Part shown: piece by piece, positions 57,337-64,000 of the stretch
How positions within the stretch are numbered: position 1 is the first letter of the stretch
Layout of the letters: each line of letters starts with the position of its first letter
DNA from: an uncultured Rhodobiaceae bacterium
GTDB lineage: Bacteria > Pseudomonadota > Alphaproteobacteria > RS24
Direction of reading: 5' to 3'
DNA: 64,000 bases
NCBI GenBank assembly: GCA_937876775.1
Contig: CALEFA010000070.1
Span: 186,001 to 250,000 of the forward strand
Notes under the pieces: generated by a model
Told to the model about the DNA's origin: nothing
What the model saw: only the letters and a program-made list of their open reading frames with translations
Database searches by the model: none
Program-made: the position numbers and the translations under genes

Positions 57337-58116
57337 ATGAGCCAAGACGAAACGGCGCCGAAAAACAAACAACCATTTTTACGCGCGCCGGCCAGTGTGT
57401 TGGTGCTGATTGGTTTGATTGTCATCATACAAGCGGTGATGGCCACTGGTGGGCCGTCCACTACCACCAGCTTTCTCGTTGAAATGGCTTTATTTCCGGC
57501 ACGGTTTTTTGCTGAGGGTCTGGGTGGTTTGCCCGGCGGTCTTGGGCAGGGCATTGCGACTTTATTCACCTATAGTTTGCTGCATGGCGACTGGGCGCAT
57601 TGCCTTGTTAACGTTGCCTTTTTGCTGGCCTTCGGGACGCCCGTGGCCAAACGGCTTGGCGCCCGGCGATTTATTTACCTCTATGTTTTGTGCGTCATGT
57701 TGGCCGGCTATGGGCAAGTCTGGATGACCTCTTTCGACGGCTATCTGATTCCCATTATTGGCGCCTCTGGCGGGGTTGCCGGCATGGTTGGCGCCGCGGC
57801 GCGCTTTGCCTTTTCGCAAGGCATGTGGGGCGGCGGCGACGAACGCCAGCGTCTGTTATCTCTGCGCCAGGTGGTGACCCATAGAACGGTGATGATGTTC
57901 GTGCTTGTGTGGCTGGGCATGAATTTGATTTTCGGTCTGCTCGGCCCGCTCGGCATGGCGACGCCCGACGGAAGTCCGGCGAATATTGCTTGGGTGGCGC
58001 ATGTGGTTGGCTTTTTGAGCGGCCTATTGCTTATCGGTTTGTTTGACAAGCCGCCGCTGTCGGCTTCTGGCGGCCCGGGCAATGTTGATTTCGGTGATTG
58101 GAAAGACCCGAAATAG
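57337..58116 (+). CDS. Rhomboid family intramembrane serine protease
   Basis: The 259-residue protein has about six membrane helices. The catalytic Ser is in GASGGVAG (Ser144) and the His in WVAHVVGF (His222); HGDWAHCLVNVAFL contains the conserved His and Asn that form the oxyanion region. It cleaves membrane-embedded substrates, unknown here. It starts one base after the isomerase gene. A loop of about 30 residues separates helices 1 and 2. Confidence 0.9.
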   Translation: MSQDETAPKNKQPFLRAPASVLVLIGLIVIIQAVMATGGPSTTTSFLVEMALFPARFFAEGLGGLPGGLGQGIATLFTYSLLHGDWAHCLVNVAFLLAFGTPVAKRLGARRFIYLYVLCVMLAGYGQVWMTSFDGYLIPIIGASGGVAGMVGAAARFAFSQGMWGGGDERQRLLSLRQVVTHRTVMMFVLVWLGMNLIFGLLGPLGMATPDGSPANIAWVAHVVGFLSGLLLIGLFDKPPLSASGGPGNVDFGDWKDPK

Positions 58117-58197
58117 GCCTCTCAAGCGCCTTGCTTAAGTGCCCCCTTGTATGCCGCGTCATTGTGTCGCACAATAGCAACAGCAAAGGAGGGCGGT

Positions 58198-58629
58198 ATG
58201 ACAATACAAGCAATCTTAAATAATAAAGGCGCCGAAGTGGTGTCGATCAAGGCGCAGGCGAGCGTCAGAGAAGCTTTGCAAATCATGGATAAGCACCAGA
58301 TTGGTGCGCTGATTGTGCAGACGGCGAGTAATGAGTTTGGCGGTATTTTTACCGAGCGCGATGTGATGCGTGCGGTGGCGCGCGGCGATGCGGTGGTTCT
58401 TGAGCAAGCGGTCAGCGAACATATGTCAGAGCGGCCGCAGACCGTGACTTTTGAGACATCGATTCAACAGGCGATGGAAATCATGACGGAAATGCGGTTT
58501 CGCCATATGCCGGTAATTAAAGACGGCAAATTATGCGGGATTATTTCGCTCGGTGATTTGGTCAATTATCGCATTGGCGAGAGCGAGCGAGAGGCGCAAG
58601 CACTCAAGCAATATATTCAAACTGGCTGA
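58198..58629 (+). CDS. CBS-domain pair protein
   Basis: The 143-residue protein is two CBS motifs: AEVVSIKAQASVREALQIM / GGIFTERDVMRAV and VSEHMSERPQTVTFETSIQQAMEIM / GIISLGDLVNYRI. It should bind adenosyl nucleotides and regulate something in the cytoplasm. AAAGGAGGG precedes ATG 58198; the longer frame to 58147 is unlikely. It ends at the base before the hisI stop. Confidence 0.9.
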   Translation: MTIQAILNNKGAEVVSIKAQASVREALQIMDKHQIGALIVQTASNEFGGIFTERDVMRAVARGDAVVLEQAVSEHMSERPQTVTFETSIQQAMEIMTEMRFRHMPVIKDGKLCGIISLGDLVNYRIGESEREAQALKQYIQTG

Positions 58630-59106
58630 TTATAATTTTGTCGGATTGGGCGCATCGCCATATACAGCGACCGGATCAAAGACTTTCTCGTCTTCTTCAT
58701 AAGTCAGCGTGACGGCGGTGTCTGGTAAATCACCCGTCGGCAGCGAACGATAAAAACATGAGCGATAGCCGACGTGGCAGCTGGCGCCATTGCCGCCAAC
58801 GCGGACGCGCAACCAGACACAGTCTTGGTCGTCGTCAATGCGCATTTCGACAATGTTTTGCACCAAACCGCTGGTCGCGCCTTTGTGCCAGATGGCTTCG
58901 CGCGAGCGCGAATAATAATGCGCCTCGCCGGTGGCAATGGTTTGTTTCAGGGCGTCTTCATTCATGAACCCATGCATCAGCAATTCGCCGCTGTCAAAGT
59001 CAGTGGTGACGGCGGGAATCAGACCGTTGGCGTCAAATTTTGGCGCCAACACATGGCCTTCTTCCACTTGTTCAATGGTTTCGCGTGGTGCAAATGGTCC
59101 GGTCAT
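58630..59106 (-). CDS. hisI: Phosphoribosyl-AMP cyclohydrolase
   Basis: The 158-residue zinc enzyme opens the purine ring of PR-AMP in histidine synthesis. It has GELLMHGFMNEDALKQT, HYYSRSREAIWHKGATSG, the metal Asp in RIDDDQDCVWLRV and the Cys pair in ASCHVGYRSCFYR. It lacks a HisE domain, as is typical in alphaproteobacteria. It is 36 bases downstream of folE on the same strand. Confidence 0.95.
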   Translation of the reverse strand: MTGPFAPRETIEQVEEGHVLAPKFDANGLIPAVTTDFDSGELLMHGFMNEDALKQTIATGEAHYYSRSREAIWHKGATSGLVQNIVEMRIDDDQDCVWLRVRVGGNGASCHVGYRSCFYRSLPTGDLPDTAVTLTYEEDEKVFDPVAVYGDAPNPTKL

Positions 59107-59142
59107 TGTGAAAACCCTTAATCTGTTTGGGGCTTTATAGAC

Positions 59143-59769
59143 CTAGCGGCTAATCATGGCAAGGAAGCGTGCTTCCATGCGCGGATCTTCAGCAAAAACA
59201 CCGGTGAACTGGGTTGTGATGGTCGCTACATCTGGCTTTTTAATGCCGCGTGTGGTCATGCATTGGTGCTTGGCGTCGACCAAAATCGCAATCCCGGCTG
59301 GTTCCAACACACGCTGGATACAGTCAACGACTTGCGCCGTCATGGTTTCTTGAGTTTGCAGACGTTTGGCGAAAATTTCGATGACCCGCGCCAATTTTGA
59401 AATACCCACCACTTTATTGACCGGCATATAGGCGATGTGCACTTTACCAAGAATGGCCACCATATGATGCTCGCAATGGCTTTCCAGCGAAATGTCGCGC
59501 AGCATGACCATATCGTCATAGCCTTCGACATCTTCAAACGTACGACCGAGAACCTCATCTGGGTTTTCGTCGTAACCGGCGAAAAATTCTGTATAGGCAT
59601 TGACCACGCGTTTGGGTGTGTCAATCAGACCCTCGCGTTCTGGGTTATCTCCGGCCCACGCAATCAGCGTGCGTACCGCGGCCTCTGCTTCGTCGCGTGA
59701 AGGTTTTTCCACTTTTACATCCCGTTCTCTGGCTGATGGCGTGTTTGAACCGCCTACTTTCGCATCCAT
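59143..59769 (-). CDS. folE: GTP cyclohydrolase I
   Basis: The 208-residue decameric zinc enzyme turns GTP into dihydroneopterin triphosphate, the first step of folate and pterin synthesis. Motifs are [24 protein letters not shown] (Cys/His zinc site) and [18 protein letters not shown]. It precedes hisI, a shared-intermediate-type pairing seen elsewhere. Palindromes occur in the 295 bases upstream; the promoter is not certain. Confidence 0.96.
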   Translation of the reverse strand: MDAKVGGSNTPSARERDVKVEKPSRDEAEAAVRTLIAWAGDNPEREGLIDTPKRVVNAYTEFFAGYDENPDEVLGRTFEDVEGYDDMVMLRDISLESHCEHHMVAILGKVHIAYMPVNKVVGISKLARVIEIFAKRLQTQETMTAQVVDCIQRVLEPAGIAILVDAKHQCMTTRGIKKPDVATITTQFTGVFAEDPRMEARFLAMISR

Positions 59770-59908
59770 TTTTTTGCCTACTTATCAGGAAATACGTCCT
59801 GAAATTCGCTGGGCTACCGGATACCCCTAAACTAATTTGGCCCCCGGTTGGTCATGGACTTATGCCACAAAGCGCTAACAACGCCGCCACAATAATTTTG
59901 CATAGCCA

Positions 59909-59924
59909 TTTGCACGAATGCAAA
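59909..59924. promoter_or_regulatory. Palindrome TTTGCA-CGAA-TGCAAA, possible operator
   Basis: A perfect 6-4-6 inverted repeat about 140 bases before folE. A second TTTTGCA occurs just to its left, which makes an outer TTTTGCA/TGCAAAA match. The regulator is not known. Confidence 0.3.
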
Positions 59925-60003
59925 AACCGCAAAACTCAGAGAAACACTCCTATGAGGAATATAGGCCGATAGGGGCGACGCATCAAGGTTTGAGGGGATT
60001 TCT

Positions 60004-60029
60004 GTCGGTTTTATTTTGACGAAACCGAC
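60004..60029 (+). promoter_or_regulatory. 8-bp inverted repeat before cysS
   Basis: GTCGGTTT and AAACCGAC, 10 bases apart, end 35 bases before cysS. There is no T run, so an operator or leader hairpin is more likely than a terminator. Confidence 0.35.
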
Positions 60030-60064
60030 TTGCCGAATAGGCGGGGGCTATTTATGGTGCGCTG

Positions 60065-61429
60065 ATGAGCACGCTTTTAACCCTTCACAATCATCTGACC
60101 CGCAAGAAACAGCCATTTGAACCGGCGGATCCGCAGCATGTGACAGTCTATGTTTGTGGGCCGACCGTCTATGGCGCGGCGCATATCGGCAATGGTCGAG
60201 CAGCGGTGGTTTTTGATGTTTTGGTGCGGCTTTTGCGAGTGCTTTACCCGACCGTCACCTTTGCCCGCAATATCACCGACATTGACGATAAAATTAACGC
60301 CAAAGCAGCCGATGAAGCGGTGGATATTTCCGTCATCACCGCCCGTTATCACGCCAAATATCTCGAAGATATGGGCGCTTTAGGGGTTTTGCCGCCCGAT
60401 ATTGAGCCACACGCGACAGATCATATGGCGGAAATGATAGCCATGATTAGCGATTTAATCGCCAAGGGCCACGCCTATGCTGCCGAAGGACATGTGTTAT
60501 TTGATGTCACCAGCGATGCCGAATATGGTCGCTTTTCAGGTCGCAATCGCGATGAAATGCTGGCCGGTGCGCGGGTTGATGTGGCGCCTTATAAGCGCGA
60601 TGCCGGTGATTTTGTATTGTGGAAACCCTCATCAGATGATTTGCCCGGTTGGGACAGCCCATGGGGACGCGGACGTCCGGGCTGGCATATTGAATGTTCG
60701 GCGATGATTGAAAAACATCTTGGCGAGACCATTGATATTCATGGCGGCGGGGCAGACTTGCAATTCCCGCATCACGAAAATGAGTCGGCGCAAAGCCGCT
60801 GCGCCCATGGCAAACCTCTGGCGCGCTTCTGGTTGCACAATGGCATGTTGAATATGGGCGGCGAAAAAATGTCCAAGTCACTTGGCAATATTGCGCTGGT
60901 CGATGAGCTGATTGCCGATTTTCCTCCCGAGGCGCTGCGTTTGGCGTTATTGCAGGGGCATTATCGGCAAATTCTCGACTTCAATGATGAGCTGATTGCC
61001 CAATCAGTGAAAAACCTCGACCGGCTGTATGGGGCTTTGCGTGATGCCAGCGACATTCAAGTCAATGATATCAGCGCCGCCGACGTGCCAGCCGGTTTTC
61101 TGGCGGCTCTTTGCGATGATGTGAACACGCCGAAAGCGCTGGCTGAGCTATTCGTTTTGGCCAATGATTTGTCGACGCCGGAAAAAAAGCGCGCGCTTCT
61201 GGCCGCTGGTCAGGTCATGGGCCTCTTGCAGCAAGGCCCTGATGCATGGTTTGCCACGGATGACAGCCATCTTGATAAAGCCGAGGTGGAACGACTGATT
61301 GCGGCGCGCCAGAGTGCCCGTCAGGCCAAAGACTATGCTGCCGCCGACGCCGCCCGCGACCAGTTGACGGCTCTTGGTGTGGTCATTGAGGATACCGCCG
61401 ATGGGACGATTTGGCGTCTCGCCAGATAG
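60065..61429 (+). CDS. cysS: Cysteinyl-tRNA synthetase
   Basis: The 454-residue class I enzyme charges tRNA-Cys. It has the first zinc Cys in YVCGPTVYG, the HIGH motif as HIGN, HIECSAM with the second Cys, HHENESAQS and the KMSKS loop [11 protein letters not shown]. The ATG at 60065 has no strong ribosome site. It is followed after 24 bases by a NifU-like scaffold gene, which is also linked to cysteine/sulfur chemistry. Confidence 0.97.
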   Translation: MSTLLTLHNHLTRKKQPFEPADPQHVTVYVCGPTVYGAAHIGNGRAAVVFDVLVRLLRVLYPTVTFARNITDIDDKINAKAADEAVDISVITARYHAKYLEDMGALGVLPPDIEPHATDHMAEMIAMISDLIAKGHAYAAEGHVLFDVTSDAEYGRFSGRNRDEMLAGARVDVAPYKRDAGDFVLWKPSSDDLPGWDSPWGRGRPGWHIECSAMIEKHLGETIDIHGGGADLQFPHHENESAQSRCAHGKPLARFWLHNGMLNMGGEKMSKSLGNIALVDELIADFPPEALRLALLQGHYRQILDFNDELIAQSVKNLDRLYGALRDASDIQVNDISAADVPAGFLAALCDDVNTPKALAELFVLANDLSTPEKKRALLAAGQVMGLLQQGPDAWFATDDSHLDKAEVERLIAARQSARQAKDYAAADAARDQLTALGVVIEDTADGTIWRLAR

Positions 61430-61453
61430 TCCAATTCGGCCTATGTTCAGGGC

Positions 61454-61879
61454 ATGATGAACGAGCTTTACAATCAGCGCATTTTGAAACTGGCGGGCAA
61501 TATTGAACATATTGGCCATCTTGAAGCGCCGGCGGCGCAATCCGATGCGGTGTCGCGTTTGTGCGGCTCAAAAGTTCATGTCGAATTATCGCTGGATGAT
61601 GGCAAAGTCAGCGCCTTTGCCCATCAGGTTGAAACCTGCGCTCTGGGGCAAGCGTCAAGTGCGGTGATGGCGCGCCAGATTATCGGCTCAACGCCGGATG
61701 AATTGCGTGAGATCGGCCAGCAAATGCGCGCCATGTTAAAACAAGACGGCCCACCGCCAAGCGGGCGTTGGCAAGATCTTGAAGTCTTGCAATCGGTCAA
61801 AGAATTCAAAAATCGCCATGCCTCGACCCTGCTGACTTTTGATGCGGTCGAAGCCTGCCTCGCTGACTTGGGCGTTTAA
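61454..61879 (+). CDS. Iron-sulfur cluster scaffold, NifU N-terminal/IscU-like
   Basis: The 141-residue protein has three Cys at scaffold positions (SRLCGSKV, VETCALGQASSA, and VEACL) in the IscU-like fold. Members of this alphaproteobacterial group bear on Fe-S cluster assembly, but the typical Asp next to the first Cys is not evident, so activity may differ. It follows cysS closely. The stop shares TTAA with the convergent DUF1905 gene. Confidence 0.82.
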   Translation: MMNELYNQRILKLAGNIEHIGHLEAPAAQSDAVSRLCGSKVHVELSLDDGKVSAFAHQVETCALGQASSAVMARQIIGSTPDELREIGQQMRAMLKQDGPPPSGRWQDLEVLQSVKEFKNRHASTLLTFDAVEACLADLGV

Positions 61880-62184
61880 TCGAGAATTTTCATAAACACA
61901 TCGACCGTATCGCCAACGCCGATATCTTCGCTTTGCCGCACGGATTTTTTCACTGGCAAAATATATGACTGGCGCTCGTTGCTCGGAAAAATAGAGGTTT
62001 TCCATTGCGTGTCGCCAATCGTCACGCTCACCCGCAAGGATTTGAAGCCGCGCTGCAAATGGGCGGAGAAAAACCGGATATGATCGGCGTCATCTACGGG
62101 TATGGTCAAAAAATGCCAAGCCGTGCCCTTGCCCGATGTCCACAGCCATAACTCACTGCTGAAGCGATAGCTTAAATCTTCCAT
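61876..62184 (-). CDS. DUF1905 family protein
   Basis: The 102-residue protein has a beta-barrel-like pattern and the DUF1905 features [18 protein letters not shown] and [32 protein letters not shown], closing with [11 protein letters not shown]. The role is unknown. GGAGGAAAT precedes ATG 62184, so that start is used over the longer frame, which runs into yidD. Confidence 0.85.
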   Translation of the reverse strand: MEDLSYRFSSELWLWTSGKGTAWHFLTIPVDDADHIRFFSAHLQRGFKSLRVSVTIGDTQWKTSIFPSNERQSYILPVKKSVRQSEDIGVGDTVDVFMKILD

Positions 62185-62215
62185 ATTTCCTCCATCGACA
62201 GCTAAACCATATGAT

Positions 62216-62539
62216 ATGCTAACCACCATGGTTCGTCGTGTCTTTCATTTTATCGTGCTTTTGCCGGTGTATTTCTATCGCTATGTGGTGTCGCCGCTCT
62301 TGGGGCCGCGTTGCCGTTTTGCACCCAGTTGTTCGGAATATGCGGTCGATGCTGTGCGCTTGCATGGCGCATGGGCGGGCGGCTGGCTGACGGTGAAAAG
62401 ACTGGCGCGCTGCCATCCATTTGAAAAATTAGGTGCGGGGCATGGGTTTGACCCAGTTCCTCTTGAGATTTTGCGCGGAGCTTGGTATGCCCCTTGGGGT
62501 ATACGTGCGCATGAGCAAACGACCAATGATAAGAAATGA
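62216..62539 (+). CDS. yidD: Membrane protein insertion efficiency factor YidD
   Basis: The 107-residue protein (or 103 from ATG 62228) has [29 protein letters not shown], the YidD signature with its Cys residues, and [17 protein letters not shown]. It aids YidC-dependent insertion. It is normally near rnpA and yidC, but here those are absent. It lies directly before thrS and the ATG choice between 62216 and 62228 is open. Confidence 0.93.
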   Translation: MLTTMVRRVFHFIVLLPVYFYRYVVSPLLGPRCRFAPSCSEYAVDAVRLHGAWAGGWLTVKRLARCHPFEKLGAGHGFDPVPLEILRGAWYAPWGIRAHEQTTNDKK

Positions 62540-62551
62540 CGGAAACATAGA

Positions 62552-64000
62552 ATGATAACGCTGACTTTACCCGATGGTGCCACACGCCAATTTGACGAAC
62601 CGCTCGACGGGCTGGCTTTTGCGACCTCGATTTCCAAATCCTTATCGAAAAAAGCGCTGGCGATTAAGCTCGATGGCGAGCTGGTCGATTTGGCGACGCG
62701 CATTGAAAAAGACGCCAATATCGCTGTCATCACCGCCGATGATGAAGAGGGCGTTGATTTGATGCGCCATGATTGCGCCCATGTGATGGCCGAAGCGGTG
62801 CAAGAATTATTCCCCGGCACACAGGTAACCATTGGTCCGGTCATCGAAAATGGCTTTTTCTATGACTTTGCCCGCGAGACACCGTTCAGCCTTGATGATT
62901 TGGAAATTATTGAAAAGCGCATGCACGAAATTGTCGCGCGCAATGAGCCCATCACCCGCGAAGTCTGGGCGCGCGATGAGGCAATTGCCCATTTCAGTGA
63001 AATTGGCGAAGCCTATAAGGCAGAAATTATCGCCTCCATTCCCCAAGGTGAGGATGTCAGCATTTATCGTCAGGGCGCTTGGAAAGACCTGTGCCGTGGC
63101 CCGCATTTGCCGTCCACTGGCAAGCTGGGCAAAGCCTTCAAACTGACCAAATTGGCGGGCGCTTATTGGCGTGGTGATAGCAAAAACGAAATGTTGCAGC
63201 GGATTTATGGCACCTGCTGGGGCCATGAAAGAGATTTAAAAAACTATCTGCACATGGTCGAAGAGGCCGAAAAACGCGACCACCGCAAAATTGGCCGCGA
63301 AATGGACTTGTTCCATTTGCAGGAAGAAGCGCAAGGCTCGGTGTTCTGGCATCCCAAGGGCTATGTAATTTGGCAGGCCTTGGAGCAGTATATGCGCCGC
63401 CGTTTATCAGCGCATGACTATGAAGAAGTCAAAACCCCGCAAGTGCTCGATAGCCGTTTCTGGGAGCAGTCGGGACACTGGGATAAATTCCGCGAGAACA
63501 TGTTTGTCGTGCCCGATGAAGTGCCAACCGCCGAAGATGGGCAGCAAATTATTTCCCCCGACGCCCATCTCATGGCCTTGAAGCCGATGAATTGCCCCGC
63601 CCATGTGCAGATTTTTAAGCAAGGAATTAAAAGCTATCGCGATTTGCCCATTCGTATGGCTGAGTTTGGCTGTTGCCACCGCAATGAGCCGCATGGCGCG
63701 CTGCATGGTTTGATGCGGGTGCGACAGATGACGCAAGACGATGCGCATATTTTCTGCCGCGAAGATCAGATTATCGCCGAAGCCGTCGATTTTTGCGGCT
63801 TGGTACGGCAAGTCTATGACGACCTCGGCTTTACCGATGTCTCGGTGAAACTCGCCCTGCGGCCAGACAATCGCGCCGGTTCGGATGATGTCTGGGATCG
63901 CGCGGAAAATGGTTTGCGCGAGGCTTTATCAGCGGCTGGTTTGGCGTGGGATGAATTGCCGGGCGAGGGGGCATTTTACGGCCCGAAAATTGAATATCAT
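62552..64000 (+). CDS. thrS: Threonyl-tRNA synthetase (3' end outside window)
   Basis: The open frame from ATG 62552 runs 483 codons to the window end without a stop. The TGS domain ([15 protein letters not shown]) is followed by the editing domain ([18 protein letters not shown]) and the catalytic core: [32 protein letters not shown] with the zinc Cys, [32 protein letters not shown]. It charges tRNA-Thr. GGAA lies 8 bases before the ATG, which follows yidD by 12 bases. Confidence 0.97.
   Translation, partial: MITLTLPDGATRQFDEPLDGLAFATSISKSLSKKALAIKLDGELVDLATRIEKDANIAVITADDEEGVDLMRHDCAHVMAEAVQELFPGTQVTIGPVIENGFFYDFARETPFSLDDLEIIEKRMHEIVARNEPITREVWARDEAIAHFSEIGEAYKAEIIASIPQGEDVSIYRQGAWKDLCRGPHLPSTGKLGKAFKLTKLAGAYWRGDSKNEMLQRIYGTCWGHERDLKNYLHMVEEAEKRDHRKIGREMDLFHLQEEAQGSVFWHPKGYVIWQALEQYMRRRLSAHDYEEVKTPQVLDSRFWEQSGHWDKFRENMFVVPDEVPTAEDGQQIISPDAHLMALKPMNCPAHVQIFKQGIKSYRDLPIRMAEFGCCHRNEPHGALHGLMRVRQMTQDDAHIFCREDQIIAEAVDFCGLVRQVYDDLGFTDVSVKLALRPDNRAGSDDVWDRAENGLREALSAAGLAWDELPGEGAFYGPKIEYH

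Larger units (their letters stand above)
59770..60064. other. Intergenic region between folE and cysS with inverted repeats
   Basis: This 295-base stretch has no credible gene. It holds three perfect inverted repeats: TCAGGA/TCCTGA (59785-59802), TTTGCA-CGAA-TGCAAA (59909-59924) and GTCGGTTT/AAACCGAC (60004-60029). It must include divergent promoters for folE and cysS. Confidence 0.55.

Overview
The window looks like chromosomal DNA of an alphaproteobacterium, close to 50% GC by eye and densely packed. Evidence for the class: recA carries a GAAC-N7-GAAC LexA box, the type bound by alphaproteobacterial LexA; DksA lacks three of the four zinc cysteines; the gene families (DUF3126 near cysE, AroQ/PchB-like chorismate mutase, [2Fe-2S] ferredoxin beside a thioredoxin-reductase-like FNR) are typical of the class. 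The mix of PQQ dehydrogenase, flavin monooxygenase, GMC oxidoreductase and DUF3604 protein would suit a marine SAR116-like heterotroph, but that placement is inference. I see no phage, insertion sequence, CRISPR or conjugative module.

Layout. 1-4.8 kb: end of a DUF3604 gene, then a leftward run of zinc ABC transporter genes (znuCB), a SnoaL-like protein, a periplasmic copper chaperone and a flavin monooxygenase. 5-12.6 kb: PQQ alcohol dehydrogenase with fused cytochrome c, a translationally coupled trio resembling a TolQ/TolR-type ion-driven motor, a GPH-type MFS transporter, a DUF1329 protein and a frameshifted methyltransferase. 12.6-17.8 kb: an alpha/alpha-barrel protein, methyltransferase and glycosyltransferase, then an epoxide-hydrolase-like enzyme and a dipeptide epimerase. 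17.8-29.7 kb: ferredoxin, chorismate mutase, FNR, pgsA-uvrC, folB with a FolM-like SDR, uvrB, a small membrane protein, an aminotransferase and a MoxR/VWA pair. 30-46 kb is core: dksA, recA, alaS, icd, a TrmJ-like gene, rpsD, the leftward purB-purC-purS-purQ-purL-bolA-grxD run, map-radC and a CinA-type molybdopterin-binding domain. 46-54.5 kb: a small secreted protein, an MBL-fold lipoprotein, tRNA-Leu(UAA), a zinc-finger protein, an M20 amidohydrolase, an SDR/crotonase/hydrolase operon, cysE, another SDR and DUF3126. 54.5-64 kb: gamma carbonic anhydrase, GMC oxidoreductase, DsbA-fold isomerase and rhomboid genes spaced by one base, then CBS, hisI, folE, cysS, a NifU-like scaffold, yidD and the 5' part of thrS.

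How it fits together. The core blocks cover purine synthesis (with purS/Q/L as separate small subunits), pterin synthesis (folE, folB, SDR), nucleotide excision repair and SOS (uvrB, uvrC, recA), and tRNA charging (alaS, cysS, thrS). Compactness is extreme: four intact convergent pairs, and a fifth once the methyltransferase frameshift is corrected, overlap by exactly four bases so that both stop codons share a CTAA or TTAA tetramer. At two of these junctions the rightward terminator lies inside the coding sequence of the opposing gene. The most open functional questions are the TolQ/TolR-like trio (7.25-9.11 kb), the glycosyltransferase/methyltransferase/barrel cluster (12-15.7 kb), and a 58-residue membrane protein next to uvrB.
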